Shown here one piece after another: positions 1-9,594 of a stretch of 64,000 nt of DNA. A model generated the notes under the pieces. It did no database searches and had not been told where the DNA came from. It saw only the letters and a program-made list of their open reading frames with translations. Every line of letters starts with the position of its first letter. Within the stretch, counting starts at the first letter, position 1. The translations under genes and the position numbers were made by a program. The DNA comes from Rhodopirellula baltica (GTDB taxonomy: Bacteria > Planctomycetota > Planctomycetia > Pirellulales > Pirellulaceae), in assembly GCA_002901265.1 (NCBI GenBank), contig PPHI01000095.1, forward strand, positions 1 through 64,000, in the 5' to 3' direction.

Positions 1-105
1 TCGTCCGCAGTGTCTTCGTCCGCAGTGTCTTCGTCCGCAGTGTCTTCGTCCGCAGTGTCTTCGTCCGCAGTGTCTTCGTCTGCAGCGCCTTCGTCCGCAG
101 TGCCG
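1..105. repeat. 15-bp tandem repeat inside larB
   Basis: The unit TCGTCCGCAGTGTCT occurs five times without change from 1 to 75, followed by two diverged copies (76-90 and 91-105). It is exactly five codons long, so copy-number changes keep the larB frame and only lengthen a Ser/Ala/Val tail. The array may continue to the left of the window. Confidence 0.97.
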
Positions 106-822
106 CTGACACTCGATTTGGACCGCCAGCGACGCTGTGGATTTGCCGAGGTGATTTACGGCGCAGGCAAACCGGCCGAGCTGATCGCCGAAATCATGCG
201 TCGGCAAGCCGCTGCCGGACAAGACTCCTTGGCCACCCGCGTGACTTCAGAGGTCGCCGATCAGGTGATGACGCAACATGCAGCGGGTGAATCGTATCAA
301 GTGCGATACAGTCCTGTGGCGAAGTGCTTGCTTGCGGGCAACGCGGCTGCGAAGAGCCCTGCCCCGTTGCCGCCCAACGCCGCGTGTCTGGTTCGGCATG
401 CGGCCGTCGTGACCGCCGGAAGCACCGATGCCCCGGTCGCCGAAGAAGTGTTCGAGACGCTGCACTGGATGGGAATCCCCTACCGATCGTTTAACGACAT
501 TGGTGTGGCCGGTCCCGATCGTTTGCTTGCCGCGGTTCCCGCTCTTCGCCTAGCGACCGCGGTGATTGTGATTGCCGGTATGGAAGGTGCACTGCCCGCC
601 GCGGTTGGTGGTCACTTGGCTGTCCCCGTGTTCGCGGTTCCGACCAGCGTCGGCTATGGCGCGACGCTTGGTGGCCTGACACCGCTGATGGGAATGCTCA
701 GTTCCTGTGCTTCGAACGTCGCCGTTGTGAATATCGATGCAGGATTCAAGGCGGCGTACTTGGCCGGTTTAGTGATCAAGGGGCATGAGTCCACAGGCGA
801 TCTCGACGACGACGAGGAATAA
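1..822 (+). CDS. larB: LarB, nickel-pincer cofactor biosynthesis protein (5' partial)
   Basis: LarB carboxylates and hydrolyses nicotinic acid adenine dinucleotide, the first step towards the nickel-pincer nucleotide cofactor of lactate racemase-type enzymes. The C-terminal two thirds show the AIR-carboxylase-like (PurE-like) fold signatures of the family: [14 protein letters not shown], then [14 protein letters not shown] and PTSVGYGAT. The reading frame is open to the first base of the window, and the N-terminus is a run of SSSAV repeats from a 15-bp tandem repeat, so the true start is probably upstream. GTG codons at 10 and at 100 are possible internal starts. No larA, larC or larE is visible here. 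nnrD follows after 7 bases, so the two are probably cotranscribed. Family assignment is firm; the start is not. Confidence 0.9.
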   Translation, partial: SSAVSSSAVSSSAVSSSAVSSSAVSSSAAPSSAVPLTLDLDRQRRCGFAEVIYGAGKPAELIAEIMRRQAAAGQDSLATRVTSEVADQVMTQHAAGESYQVRYSPVAKCLLAGNAAAKSPAPLPPNAACLVRHAAVVTAGSTDAPVAEEVFETLHWMGIPYRSFNDIGVAGPDRLLAAVPALRLATAVIVIAGMEGALPAAVGGHLAVPVFAVPTSVGYGATLGGLTPLMGMLSSCASNVAVVNIDAGFKAAYLAGLVIKGHESTGDLDDDEE

Positions 823-829
823 ATTTTTC

Positions 830-1714
830 ATGCAAGTCCCCTGTCCTCCTCCGCTAACCAGCGTCCCCAATTGGCCGAACCGCGAAACCGACGCGCACAA
901 AGGAAACTTTGGCAAGGTGCTGTTGGTGGGAGCATCTCGCGGCATGGCTGGCTCGATCGCGCTTTCGTCGATCGCCGCGCTAACCACTGGATCGGGGTTG
1001 GTATCCACCGCGATTCCCGATCGCTGTTTAGAAACGGTGGCCGGATTCCATCCAGGCATCATGACGATCCCTGTCCAAGAAACGCCCGACGGTTGCTTTG
1101 GCGAAGAAGCGAGCTTGGATTGGGAGTCGTACGATTGCGTTGGCTGCGGCCCAGGGATGCGGACCGGGAAAGGCGCCGCTGGATTAGTCGAACGTTTACT
1201 TCGCTGCACCGACAAGCCACGCGTCTTCGACGCAGACGCAATCAATCTTTTGGCCAAGCACCGTTGGTTGGACGACCCTGCCCTGCCTCGCGATCAAGAA
1301 AGTCTTGTGTTGACGCCGCACCCCGGCGAGTTATCGCGATTGACTGGCGTATCACCCAAAGACCGCGACGGCCAAATCGAAGCCGCGAAGCGATTGTCAG
1401 AACGTCACGGATTGACCATGATCGTTAAAGGCGGCCCAACTTGTGTGGTTTCCGCTGAAACTTATGTCAACACAACTGGCAATCCTGGTATGGCAACCGC
1501 GGGCAGCGGTGACGTTCTGACAGGAATCGTCACGTCGCTTTTGGGACAGGGTTTAACCCCGTTTGATGCAGCAACCCTAGGAGTGTTTTTGCATGGCTTG
1601 GCGGGCGACTTCGCCGCCGAACAGCGAAGCCAACCGGCGGTCACCTGCTTGGAAATAATTGCTTATCTACCAAACGCGATCAAAGCCATCGCACAATCGC
1701 ATCGGTTATCATAA
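830..1714 (+). CDS. nnrD: ADP-dependent NAD(P)H-hydrate dehydratase
   Basis: This enzyme repairs hydrated NAD(P)H, using ADP to remove water from the S-epimer. It belongs to the ribokinase-like YjeF C-terminal (CARKD) family. Family motifs are visible in order: [36 protein letters not shown] and [16 protein letters not shown], the last being the nucleotide-binding and catalytic-Asp loop. I chose the ATG at 830, seven bases after the larB stop, giving 294 residues. A GTG-type start at 785 in the same frame would overlap larB and add 15 unconserved residues. The epimerase partner (NnrE domain), often fused at the N-terminus, is absent here. Confidence 0.9.
   Translation: MQVPCPPPLTSVPNWPNRETDAHKGNFGKVLLVGASRGMAGSIALSSIAALTTGSGLVSTAIPDRCLETVAGFHPGIMTIPVQETPDGCFGEEASLDWESYDCVGCGPGMRTGKGAAGLVERLLRCTDKPRVFDADAINLLAKHRWLDDPALPRDQESLVLTPHPGELSRLTGVSPKDRDGQIEAAKRLSERHGLTMIVKGGPTCVVSAETYVNTTGNPGMATAGSGDVLTGIVTSLLGQGLTPFDAATLGVFLHGLAGDFAAEQRSQPAVTCLEIIAYLPNAIKAIAQSHRLS
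1276..1287 (-). repeat. G-rich dispersed motif, copy in nnrD
   Basis: GGCAGGGCAGGG on the - strand. One of seven sites in the window with CAGGGCAGGG, all on the same strand (the others: 19237, 24327, 27109, 39488, 47600 and 54432). Confidence 0.8.
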
Positions 1715-1761
1715 GGGGGAGCGAAGTACCGCCCTGCCCTTCCCCACCGAATCGATCAGTG

Positions 1762-2763
1762 ATGAAACGAATGTCTCTTTCGGCGTTTTGTCGTCTTACA
1801 CTTGGATTGTTGCCCCTGTTAGCTTTTTCCGCCGGATGCACCTCGGAAAAAAGAACTAGCGGCAACACGAGCGTTCGTAAAATCGCGGTGATCCCCAAGG
1901 GCACCAGCCATGAGTTTTGGAAGTCGGTGAACTTCGGAGCGCAGAAAGCCGCACAGGAGATCGGTGACGTCGAGATCATTTGGAAAGGTCCCGTGGTCGA
2001 GAGTGACACCGGCAGTCAAATCGAAGTGGTCAAAGACATGATCACACGCGGCGTCGATGGAATCGTTTTGGCGCCAAATCAAAAAGGCGGTTTGGTCGAT
2101 GCTGTTGAAGAGTCCGTCGGCGAAGGCATCCCGGTCGTGATTTTTGACAGTGGCTTGGATGAAGGACCAAAAATTTCCGGCTATGTCGCGACCGACAATT
2201 TTAAAGGTGGGCAAATGGCTGCCGACGCACTGGCAAAAGCGATCGGCGAATCAGGAAATGTTGTCTTGCTGCGTTACCTTGCTGGCAGCGAAAGTACGGA
2301 ACAGCGTGAGAACGGGTTTTTGGAAGCGATCGCGATGTATCCAGAAATCAACGTGATCTCCAGTGACCAATATGGCGGCGAAAACTCGACTCAAGCGAAA
2401 GAAAAGGTCGACCAATTGCTGCAACTTCATGGCGATGCATTAGAAGGGATCTTCGCGGTCTGTGAACCGAATGCCAACGGAACATTAGAAGCGATCAAGA
2501 ACGCCGGTTTGGCTGGCAAGGTCAAGTTCATTGCGTTTGACCCAAGCGACGCACTGATTGAAGGCATGCGCAACGGTTCGGTCCACGGGATCGTGCTGCA
2601 AGATCCCGTGGAAATGGGTTATCAAGGTGTCAAAACGATGATTGCCGCCCTCAACGGAAATGCGACCGAAGAATTTCAAAGCACGGGCGAGTACTTAGCG
2701 ACGCCCGAAAATATGGATGAAGAAACCTATCAGCGTTTGCTCAAACCACAGATTGTCGATTGA
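1762..2763 (+). CDS. Ribose-type ABC transporter substrate-binding lipoprotein
   Basis: A periplasmic binding protein of the type 1 (CUT2, ribose/galactose-like) class. It has an N-terminal signal with a lipobox-like LAFSAGC, so it is probably lipid-anchored. The mature part opens with the family pattern KIAVIPKGTSHEFWKSV and continues with D-rich ligand-pocket elements (VFDSGLD, YVATDN, FAVCEPNANGT). The ATG at 1762 is preferred over the GTG at 1759. It leads a three-gene importer operon: its TGA overlaps the TTG start of the ATPase gene in TTGA, which suggests translational coupling. The sugar is not predictable from sequence alone, and no regulator or catabolic gene sits beside it. Confidence 0.88.
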   Translation: MKRMSLSAFCRLTLGLLPLLAFSAGCTSEKRTSGNTSVRKIAVIPKGTSHEFWKSVNFGAQKAAQEIGDVEIIWKGPVVESDTGSQIEVVKDMITRGVDGIVLAPNQKGGLVDAVEESVGEGIPVVIFDSGLDEGPKISGYVATDNFKGGQMAADALAKAIGESGNVVLLRYLAGSESTEQRENGFLEAIAMYPEINVISSDQYGGENSTQAKEKVDQLLQLHGDALEGIFAVCEPNANGTLEAIKNAGLAGKVKFIAFDPSDALIEGMRNGSVHGIVLQDPVEMGYQGVKTMIAALNGNATEEFQSTGEYLATPENMDEETYQRLLKPQIVD

Positions 2764-4238
2764 GTTCGCTTCTAGAAGTCACCGACGTTAGCAAACGTTT
2801 TGGACCCACGCGTGCGCTCGATCAGGTCTGTTTGAAAGCCGAGAGCGGACGAGTGCTTGCGTTGATCGGGGAAAACGGCGCGGGCAAAAGCACGCTGTTG
2901 AAAGTGCTCAGCGGCGCGCACCGCTGTGACTCCGGTTGGATGATGCTTGACGGCAAGCCGTATTCGCCGAGCGGACCGATTGACGCAAAGAATCGTGGTG
3001 TCGCGATCGTGTACCAGGAACTGACGCTGGCGCCCGATCTAAGTATCGAAGACAACCTGATGCTTGGGCGGTCAGGTACCGGGCTAGGGACGTTGGTTCG
3101 CGGCGTTCAACGGAGGCGAGTCCGCGAAGCCATGCGGCGAGTGGGATTGGGGCACTTGTCGCCAGCAGCAAGGACTGGTGATCAATCGATCGCGACATGC
3201 CAGTTGATCGAAGTGGCGAGAGCGCTAATCAGTGATGCCAAGATTATCTTGCTTGATGAACCGACCAGCTCGCTACCGGCGGCAGACGTCGACCGACTGT
3301 TCGAGATCATCGGACAATTGCGAGAACGCGGTTTGGCGATCATTTATATCAGCCACTTCTTGGAAGAAGTTCGTCGGGTTGCCGATGACTACGCTGTCTT
3401 GCGCGACGGCCAGAGTGTTGGCGAAGGCAGTTTGAGTGACATCAGCGATGACCAAATCATTTCGTTGATGGTTGGGCGGGACGTCAATGACTTGTTTCCG
3501 CACGTCCCTCACGAAGTCGGCATGCCACGTCTGACGCTCAAGAACGTTTCGTCCTCCCCTGCCCCAGTCGATGTCAGCTTGCGAATTCATGAGGGCGAGA
3601 TCTTCGGTGTCGCCGGTTTGGTTGGCGCAGGACGGACGGAGTTGTTGCGGTGCTTGTACGCTTTGGAACCGTCCTACCAAGGCCATGTGCAACTTGAAGG
3701 ACGGAGCTTGCCGCATCGTGTTGGCGCCCGACGCCGGGAAGGATTCGGGTTGCTAAGCGAAGATCGCAAGTCGGAAGGGCTCGCGCAGACGCTATCGGTG
3801 ACAGAAAACATCTGCATGGGAAACCATCGGCGATTCAGTACGCTTGGTATCGTTAAGTTGGGTGCTCGAAAGGCCGAAACCGAACGACTGATTCGGCAGG
3901 TGGAGGTCAAGGCATCGAGCGGCGACCAAATCGTATCGGAGCTGTCCGGTGGCAATCAGCAGAAAGTCGCCTTCGCACGATTGTTAGCGCAGAATGCGGA
4001 CATCTATTTATTGGATGAGCCCACCAAAGGGATTGATGTCGGAACCAAGGCCGAGATCTACCGTATGATCGGTGAACTGGCAGCCAGCGGACGGACCGTG
4101 GTTTTTGTCAGTTCATACTTGCCCGAACTGCTCTCGGTTTGTGACCGCATCGGCGTGATGTCACGTGGTCGGATGACCGAAATTCGCAAGGCGAAAGATT
4201 GGACCGAAGAAGACTTGATGGCTGCCGCCGTCGGGTAA
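2760..4238 (+). CDS. Ribose-type ABC transporter, double ATP-binding subunit
   Basis: A 492-residue RbsA/MglA-type protein with two fused nucleotide-binding domains that powers CUT2 sugar import at the inner membrane face. Domain 1 has Walker A GENGAGKST (about residue 40) and Walker B IILLDEPTSSL. Its signature loop is degenerate: SIATCQLIEVARAL stands where LSGGQ-like sequence is usual. Domain 2 has the weak P-loop GLVGAGRTELLR typical of this subfamily, a full signature LSGGNQQKVAFARLL and Walker B YLLDEPTKGID. The start is a TTG at 2760 inside the stop codon of the binding-protein gene. The permease follows. Confidence 0.92.
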   Translation: MSSLLEVTDVSKRFGPTRALDQVCLKAESGRVLALIGENGAGKSTLLKVLSGAHRCDSGWMMLDGKPYSPSGPIDAKNRGVAIVYQELTLAPDLSIEDNLMLGRSGTGLGTLVRGVQRRRVREAMRRVGLGHLSPAARTGDQSIATCQLIEVARALISDAKIILLDEPTSSLPAADVDRLFEIIGQLRERGLAIIYISHFLEEVRRVADDYAVLRDGQSVGEGSLSDISDDQIISLMVGRDVNDLFPHVPHEVGMPRLTLKNVSSSPAPVDVSLRIHEGEIFGVAGLVGAGRTELLRCLYALEPSYQGHVQLEGRSLPHRVGARRREGFGLLSEDRKSEGLAQTLSVTENICMGNHRRFSTLGIVKLGARKAETERLIRQVEVKASSGDQIVSELSGGNQQKVAFARLLAQNADIYLLDEPTKGIDVGTKAEIYRMIGELAASGRTVVFVSSYLPELLSVCDRIGVMSRGRMTEIRKAKDWTEEDLMAAAVG

Positions 4239-4284
4239 CACCATTGAAAGAATCAACCTGGATCGTTTGGTACGATTTCGAGAG

Positions 4285-5364
4285 ATGACAGAGAATCAAC
4301 CGTCGGCGGATCAACGGAAGGCAAATCCCCTACTCAAGTTTCTGGGACGACTCGGACCCGCGTATGCGTTATTGGTGGTCGTGGGACTGTTTTCGGTCTT
4401 GGATCATCAATTCGGGAGTCAGAGTTTTTTCTCGGCTCGGAATGCCCGAGTGATTGCCAATTCCGCTGCGCTCGTCGCGGTGCCCGCGATGGGCATGACG
4501 ATGATCATCATCGCCGGCGGGATCGATCTCTCGGCGGGAACCGCACTAACGCTTTGCGGAACAGCGTTGGCGCTCGCGTTTCGTGATTACACGGTACCGG
4601 TCGGCGCCGAAGATGCGACGTATTGGGTGGTGTGTGCACTTGCGGTTGGGCTGGGCGTTGGCATTGCGTGCGGTCTAATCAATGGCTTGATCATCGCCTT
4701 GGCCGAGATCGTTCCGTTCATCGTCACGTTGGGGACGATGACGATTTTTTTGGGGATCGGTCAAGTCATCGCGAGTGAGTCGACGGTGTATCCCGAGACG
4801 GAGCACCTGCCGGATTGGATGCGGTACCTTTGTTACACCGGAAGCAATTCGGATCGCTATTGGTTCGACTGGCTGCATGTTCCGTCTAGTGCATTGATCG
4901 CGATCGTTCTGGGGATCGGCGTCGCGATGTTGATGCACTTCACCGTGTTTGGACGCAATATGGTGGCGATCGGATCGAACCCGGCAACGGCACGCCTATG
5001 CGGGATCCGGGTGGGGATGACGACGGTCGCTGTGTATGCGTTTGCGGGAATCTTTGTGGCGGCCGGGGCGCTTCTGTATTTTGCCAACGTCAAAAATGGA
5101 AATCCGTCGGACGGTACCGGCAAAGAATTGGAGATCATTGCGGCGGTGGTCCTTGGCGGCGGCAGTCTGAGCGGGGGGCGTGGTTCCGTCTTCGGAACGG
5201 TCGTGGGCGCCCTGATCATTAAAACGATCGGCAGCGGCTGCACGATGTTGTCGATTCCGAACACCTACACGCACATCATCATCGGCGTCATTATCATCAT
5301 CGCCGTATTGATCGATGGCCTGCGAAGCGGTAAGCCGAAATGGCTGTTCGACCGGTTGCGATAA
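4285..5364 (+). CDS. Ribose-type ABC transporter permease
   Basis: An RbsC-like inner membrane permease (BPD_transp_2 family) with about eight to ten hydrophobic segments. It shows the family loop GGIDLSAGTALTL after the second helix and a cytoplasmic coupling region around AIGSNPATARLCGI. Near the C-terminus GGGSLSGGRGSVFGTVVGAL matches the conserved end of CUT2 permeases. The ATG at 4285 is preferred over a TTG at 4267 in the same frame. It is the last gene of the importer operon, 46 bases after the ATPase stop. Confidence 0.9.
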   Translation: MTENQPSADQRKANPLLKFLGRLGPAYALLVVVGLFSVLDHQFGSQSFFSARNARVIANSAALVAVPAMGMTMIIIAGGIDLSAGTALTLCGTALALAFRDYTVPVGAEDATYWVVCALAVGLGVGIACGLINGLIIALAEIVPFIVTLGTMTIFLGIGQVIASESTVYPETEHLPDWMRYLCYTGSNSDRYWFDWLHVPSSALIAIVLGIGVAMLMHFTVFGRNMVAIGSNPATARLCGIRVGMTTVAVYAFAGIFVAAGALLYFANVKNGNPSDGTGKELEIIAAVVLGGGSLSGGRGSVFGTVVGALIIKTIGSGCTMLSIPNTYTHIIIGVIIIIAVLIDGLRSGKPKWLFDRLR

Positions 5365-5570
5365 GCGGCCTCCGTTCTGTGCCCCGGTCGCCGAAATCAC
5401 GTCCGCGTTGACTCGCCGCCGGGGCGGTTGGGCGTCCCCACTCGCCATCTCGGTGGCTTTCGACCAAACTACGTGGCGACAATGCTGTGGCAAAGCCGAA
5501 CGGTGCCCCGCCACGTGCGGATTGGCCCCTTTGCCTCAATTTTTAGCGCCCCACACCTGCGTAAGGCCCC
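5365..5570. other. Intergenic spacer with two long-loop inverted repeats
   Basis: No coding region is apparent. GCCCCGG at 5381-5387 pairs with CCGGGGC at 5419-5425, and ACGTGGCG near 5470 pairs with CGCCACGT near 5510, each with a loop of about 31-32 bases. Neither is followed by a T run, so a terminator role for the permease operon is only a possibility. Confidence 0.3.
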
Positions 5571-6518
5571 GTGACTGAGATCGTTTCGCTAGCCGACATC
5601 ACTGCGACGACGATCCCTGCTGCGCTTCACGGTTGTGTCGCTTCGATCGGCAATTTTGACGGCGTTCACCGCGGCCATGCGCAACTACTCGGTCAGGCAA
5701 AATCGCTAGCCGGTGAGCTCAACGCTGCCACGGCGGCTTGTGTCTTCGACCCGCATCCGATCGCAATCTTACGCCCCGACGCGGCGCCCAAGCGGCTTTC
5801 AACGATTGACGAACGGGCCCGGCGAATGAATCGCTTGGGAATTGATTTTCTGGTGGTGATTCAAACCACGCCCGAATTGCTTTCGCTGTCGGCTGAGGCA
5901 TTCTTTGAGTCCCTGTTGGTCAATAACCTGCATGCTCGTGGGATGATTGAGGGGGCCAATTTCTGTTTCGGTAAAGGGCGTCGCGGCAACGTCGATCTAC
6001 TGACCGAATTGTGCGCCGAACGAGGGATTCAGTTTCGGGTTGCCGAAATGCACTGCCAAGACGAGGACGTCATCAGCAGCACACGGATCCGCGAAACACT
6101 TGCCATCGGCGATGTCGCTGCGGCCGCATCAATGTTGGGGGTGTACCACCGAGTTTCCGGTGACGTCCGACACGGTGACGCGCGTGGACGAACGATTGGG
6201 TTTCCGACCGCGAATCTGTTGGTGCAAGACGTGGTGACGCCCGCACCAGGCGTCTATGCCGGGTGGGGAATTCTCGGCGATTCCGAAGCAAGCAAACTGC
6301 CCGCGGCGATCCATATCGGGGAGAGCCCAACCTTCGGCTCGGGAGCTCCCGAGCAAATCGAAGTTCACCTGTTGAACTACAACGATGATTTGTACGGAAG
6401 AACGCTTACAGTGGACTTCGTCGAACGTGTCCGTGGTGTCGAGCGTTTTGGGTCCGTCGAACAGCTGTCACACCAACTTCGTCAAGACATTCAAACCTGT
6501 GAGCGATTGCTCCAATAA
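5571..6518 (+). CDS. ribF: Bifunctional riboflavin kinase / FAD synthetase
   Basis: It converts riboflavin to FMN and then FAD. The N-terminal nucleotidyltransferase half carries IGNFDGVHRGHAQLL (HxGH-type motif, about residues 24-38), FDPHPIAIL and the SSTRIRE motif. The C-terminal kinase half has GRTIGFPTANL, followed by PGVYAGWG and SPTFG. The length of 315 residues is normal for the family. The start is a GTG at 5571. The nrnA-type gene follows 24 bases later, so both may share a transcript. Confidence 0.95.
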   Translation: MTEIVSLADITATTIPAALHGCVASIGNFDGVHRGHAQLLGQAKSLAGELNAATAACVFDPHPIAILRPDAAPKRLSTIDERARRMNRLGIDFLVVIQTTPELLSLSAEAFFESLLVNNLHARGMIEGANFCFGKGRRGNVDLLTELCAERGIQFRVAEMHCQDEDVISSTRIRETLAIGDVAAAASMLGVYHRVSGDVRHGDARGRTIGFPTANLLVQDVVTPAPGVYAGWGILGDSEASKLPAAIHIGESPTFGSGAPEQIEVHLLNYNDDLYGRTLTVDFVERVRGVERFGSVEQLSHQLRQDIQTCERLLQ

Positions 6519-6542
6519 TTCAACTTCTCACGACGATTCAAT

Positions 6543-7532
6543 ATGAGCATTCTTTGGAAACGCTTTTCCGATCAGATCAGCCACTACCAATCTTTCGTTT
6601 TGGTCAGTCATGTTCGCCCCGATTGCGATGCGATCGGAAGTGAACTGGGTATGGCGGCGATCTTGCGAAAACTTGGCAAAGACGTTCGGATCATCAATGC
6701 TCACCGCGTGCCGCCGTCCCTAGAGTTTCTTGATCCTGCCGGAACGATCGAAGTCCTTGGTGATCATGTCCAGGCTGATGAGATCAGCTGTGATTGCTTC
6801 ATGATCTTGGACACGAGTGCTTGGGTACAACTCGGCGACATGGCCGATGTGATTCGCAGTGCCAAGTGTGACAAGATGGTTCTGGACCATCACGTCGGCG
6901 AAGAAGAACTGGGCGCGACGATGTACAAGGATTACCAAGCCGAAGCGACAGGAACGTTGGTTGTCGCGGCCGCGGATGCCCTGGGCGTTGACATCGATCG
7001 AAAGATGGCGACCGCTTTGTTCGCCGCAATCGCGACTGATACCGGTTGGTTCCGTTTCAGCAGTGTCTCGTCAGATACCTATCGCGTGATCGCGCGCTTG
7101 ATCGATTGCGGAGTGGTCCCGGCCGAAATGTACGGCGACCTTTACGAGCGAGATACGTTGGCGCGACTGAAACTGCGCGGTTTGATTTTGTCTCGGACGG
7201 CCAGTGAACTGGACGGGGCCTTGGTTCACACCTACGTCGAAAACCGTGACTTCGAATCGGTGGGTGCGTTACACAGTGACACCGAAGATTCGATCAACCT
7301 GACGCTTGCCGTTCGCAACACAAAAGCCGCAGTCATCTTTATCGAACAGCGTCGTGGCGGATTCAAGATTTCGTTCCGCAGCCGCTGTGAATTGGATTGC
7401 AACGAGGTCGCATCACGATTCGGTGGTGGCGGCCACAAAGCGGCCGCCGGTGCGTTCCAGGAAGGCTGCCTGGATGACGTTCGAACGAAGGTCTTGGCCG
7501 CGATGACCGAAGAGCTACAGCGAGTTCTGTAG
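6543..7532 (+). CDS. nrnA: DHH/DHHA1 phosphoesterase, NrnA-like oligoribonuclease / pAp phosphatase
   Basis: This family degrades very short RNA (nanoRNA) and dephosphorylates 3'-phosphoadenosine 5'-phosphate. The DHH domain shows the metal ligands in VSHVRPDCDAIGS, DTSAW, VLDHHV and TDTGWFRFS. The C-terminal DHHA1 domain ends with FGGGGHKAAAG. The length of 329 residues fits NrnA. Start ATG at 6543. It ends 115 bases before a convergent gene on the other strand. Whether it acts mainly on nanoRNA or pAp cannot be told from sequence. Confidence 0.9.
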   Translation: MSILWKRFSDQISHYQSFVLVSHVRPDCDAIGSELGMAAILRKLGKDVRIINAHRVPPSLEFLDPAGTIEVLGDHVQADEISCDCFMILDTSAWVQLGDMADVIRSAKCDKMVLDHHVGEEELGATMYKDYQAEATGTLVVAAADALGVDIDRKMATALFAAIATDTGWFRFSSVSSDTYRVIARLIDCGVVPAEMYGDLYERDTLARLKLRGLILSRTASELDGALVHTYVENRDFESVGALHSDTEDSINLTLAVRNTKAAVIFIEQRRGGFKISFRSRCELDCNEVASRFGGGGHKAAAGAFQEGCLDDVRTKVLAAMTEELQRVL

Positions 7533-7647
7533 CTTAAGAGGCGACTTTCTGGTCCGACTGGGGCTGATCCGATTGGGCTGCATCGAAAATGATGCGGCCC
7601 ATCGAAGGTAAGCCCTCTCGGCAAACCCTACAAGCTGCGTCGTCGCG

Positions 7648-9594
7648 TTACTCTTTGAGCAAGAAGCCGGTCATATCCCAGCCGTCTTCGGACTTGGACC
7701 AGAACACGCCGCCGCCCTTTAGGTACGATTCGATCTTGGCAAATGGCGGCAGCAGCGAAGCCTTGAGCGGATCTGTTTGACCGTTCTCTTGTTCCTTTTC
7801 GACGAAGCGACGGATCAGGTTGGCAAGCAGCGAATCGCTGTCTTTTAGTTGCCCTTTTCGCAGCAGTTCCCAGCGAGCACGCAGCGACACGTGCGGCTGG
7901 TAAACGCCGTCAATGAAGACTTCTTCGGCACCAAGGTCTTTGATCGCTTGGGTGACTGATTTGCAAGTTTCGGTATCAATGAGTCCGTCGTTGTTGTTGA
8001 CGCCCGCAGTCACGCGTTGCCCCATTTTGACCAGCAATTCCGAATGGCTGGAGAACATCAGGTACGCGTCTTCTTTCGTTTTGCCGCGAACGACAGCGAT
8101 GGACCAGTGGTTCAGAAGTGGCTCGACGTCCTCTTCGACGACATCACCAAAGCCGAGTTCGGCAAGGTCTGCGTCCAAGTCATCGTCGCTGGTGCCGCTG
8201 CCGGGTTCGACTTGCCAAACGTCAAATTCCTCGACGTCCAGTTTTTGAGCATCGGGTTCGACTTCCATCCATTTACGGATGACTTCGGCGACCACATCGG
8301 GATTGATGATGCGAACGGCGATCAGCATGCGATCGGATTCGGGACCGACCGGAGTGGTGTTGTCGGTGATCAACAACACTTGGTCGTCGAGATTCGGAAT
8401 AAAGTCTTTGGCGAAGTCAATCTGTGGGCCTTCGACGTCGTCGCGGATGCCGTTCAGCATCGGGCGGAACAGGTCGTCACCCAAAGCGGCGTTGACGAGC
8501 GATTCGGCGGACCAGAACGCGGTTTCCAAGTCCCAGTTCAAGCGATAGAACGCACCACAATCCGGTGTCGGCCAGGTGGGGACGGGCTGCAGCGGTTTGT
8601 TAGTCGGTTGCAGCATACGCGAGCCCTTGGTCAGCTTTCCTGACGTCAGCAACACGCCGCGGTGCAAAACGTCAAAGCGGTCTCCGTTGACTGCGCCGAC
8701 ACCACCAAGTGCTTCAATGACGCCAAAGCCCTGCCCTTCGAGCAGTTCGATGATGTCCAAGTCATCGTGGCGATCATATTCGAAGACTTCACGCAGGATG
8801 CGGCCCATCGAGAAAGGCTCGGCGTACCATTCCCAGCAAACCTTGGCGGTCGCCTCGTTGGCGTCTTCGATCGAAGTGCGTGACTTATTCATCGCGTTGA
8901 TGAAGCTCTCGCGTTTCGAAAACGCTTTGCGAGCCGATTCGTCCGAGACCGCGGTAAGCAGTTCTTTGACGATGACTTCGCGATCAGCAGCGATGAATCG
9001 ATCCGCGTTCCAGGAGATTGCGATCTCTTCGACCTTCAGTTGACCCGGTTTCGGTTTGGTGCGGTAAACGCGGATCGTTTCCCCACCAAATTCGATGTCT
9101 TCGCGAGTCGCACCACCAGCTTTCAGTTCTTCGTCGATCTGTTTACCGGCCACGTCAGCGTCTTCCTGGCGGCCGCGTGTATCGGCGATGACACAGAACG
9201 AGAACGGGCGTTTGTTATCGTTGGGAAACGCCATCCAAGCGAACACAACTTCCCCAGACGCGATGTCGTAGAGGTCTTTTGCCTTCAAGCCGATTTTGCG
9301 ATCCAGGGTGTCAAAATAGTTCATCGCACGCTCGCGCTGAGCGTCGATGAATGGTTGCATCTCTTTCGATGCAAGCATTTGCCCTAGGTTGGTTTGTTGC
9401 CAAGCGTTACAAAAATCGGGCAGCCGAGGAATCCGAACGACTCCAGCGGTGGACTCGGGGAGCAAGTCGATCCCGCTGACATAGGTATCGGTGTTATCCT
9501 GTGCTACCGCTCGTTCGGTCAGTGTGCCTAGCACCAATGTGAACAGCACGGCAGCCGACAAAATTTTTTGGCTGTATCGAAGAAAAGATTTCAT
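7648..9594 (-). CDS. Exported protein of unknown function
   Basis: A 648-residue protein with a clear signal peptide (hydrophobic stretch after MKSFLRYSQK, likely cleavage after AVA in RAVAQDN). I recognise no catalytic motif. The mature part is acidic and contains repeated patterns of the form 'IRVYRTKP / VEEIAISWNADRFIAAD' that recall planctomycete DUF3352-like secreted proteins, but this is a weak impression. It is divergent from purB, with a 249-bp shared upstream region. It is probably periplasmic or cell-surface. Confidence 0.8.
   Translation of the reverse strand: MKSFLRYSQKILSAAVLFTLVLGTLTERAVAQDNTDTYVSGIDLLPESTAGVVRIPRLPDFCNAWQQTNLGQMLASKEMQPFIDAQRERAMNYFDTLDRKIGLKAKDLYDIASGEVVFAWMAFPNDNKRPFSFCVIADTRGRQEDADVAGKQIDEELKAGGATREDIEFGGETIRVYRTKPKPGQLKVEEIAISWNADRFIAADREVIVKELLTAVSDESARKAFSKRESFINAMNKSRTSIEDANEATAKVCWEWYAEPFSMGRILREVFEYDRHDDLDIIELLEGQGFGVIEALGGVGAVNGDRFDVLHRGVLLTSGKLTKGSRMLQPTNKPLQPVPTWPTPDCGAFYRLNWDLETAFWSAESLVNAALGDDLFRPMLNGIRDDVEGPQIDFAKDFIPNLDDQVLLITDNTTPVGPESDRMLIAVRIINPDVVAEVIRKWMEVEPDAQKLDVEEFDVWQVEPGSGTSDDDLDADLAELGFGDVVEEDVEPLLNHWSIAVVRGKTKEDAYLMFSSHSELLVKMGQRVTAGVNNNDGLIDTETCKSVTQAIKDLGAEEVFIDGVYQPHVSLRARWELLRKGQLKDSDSLLANLIRRFVEKEQENGQTDPLKASLLPPFAKIESYLKGGGVFWSKSEDGWDMTGFLLKE

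Noticed and set aside
1-105. CRISPR-like direct repeats
   Set aside because: Units are contiguous with no spacers and are in frame with larB; it is a coding minisatellite.
5381-5425. Intrinsic terminator after the sugar permease
   Set aside because: Only a 7-bp stem with a 31-base loop and no T run; too weak to call as a terminator.
8017-8643. 208-codon + frame opposite the exported protein
   Set aside because: Antisense shadow; the - strand frame has a signal peptide and a full-length product.
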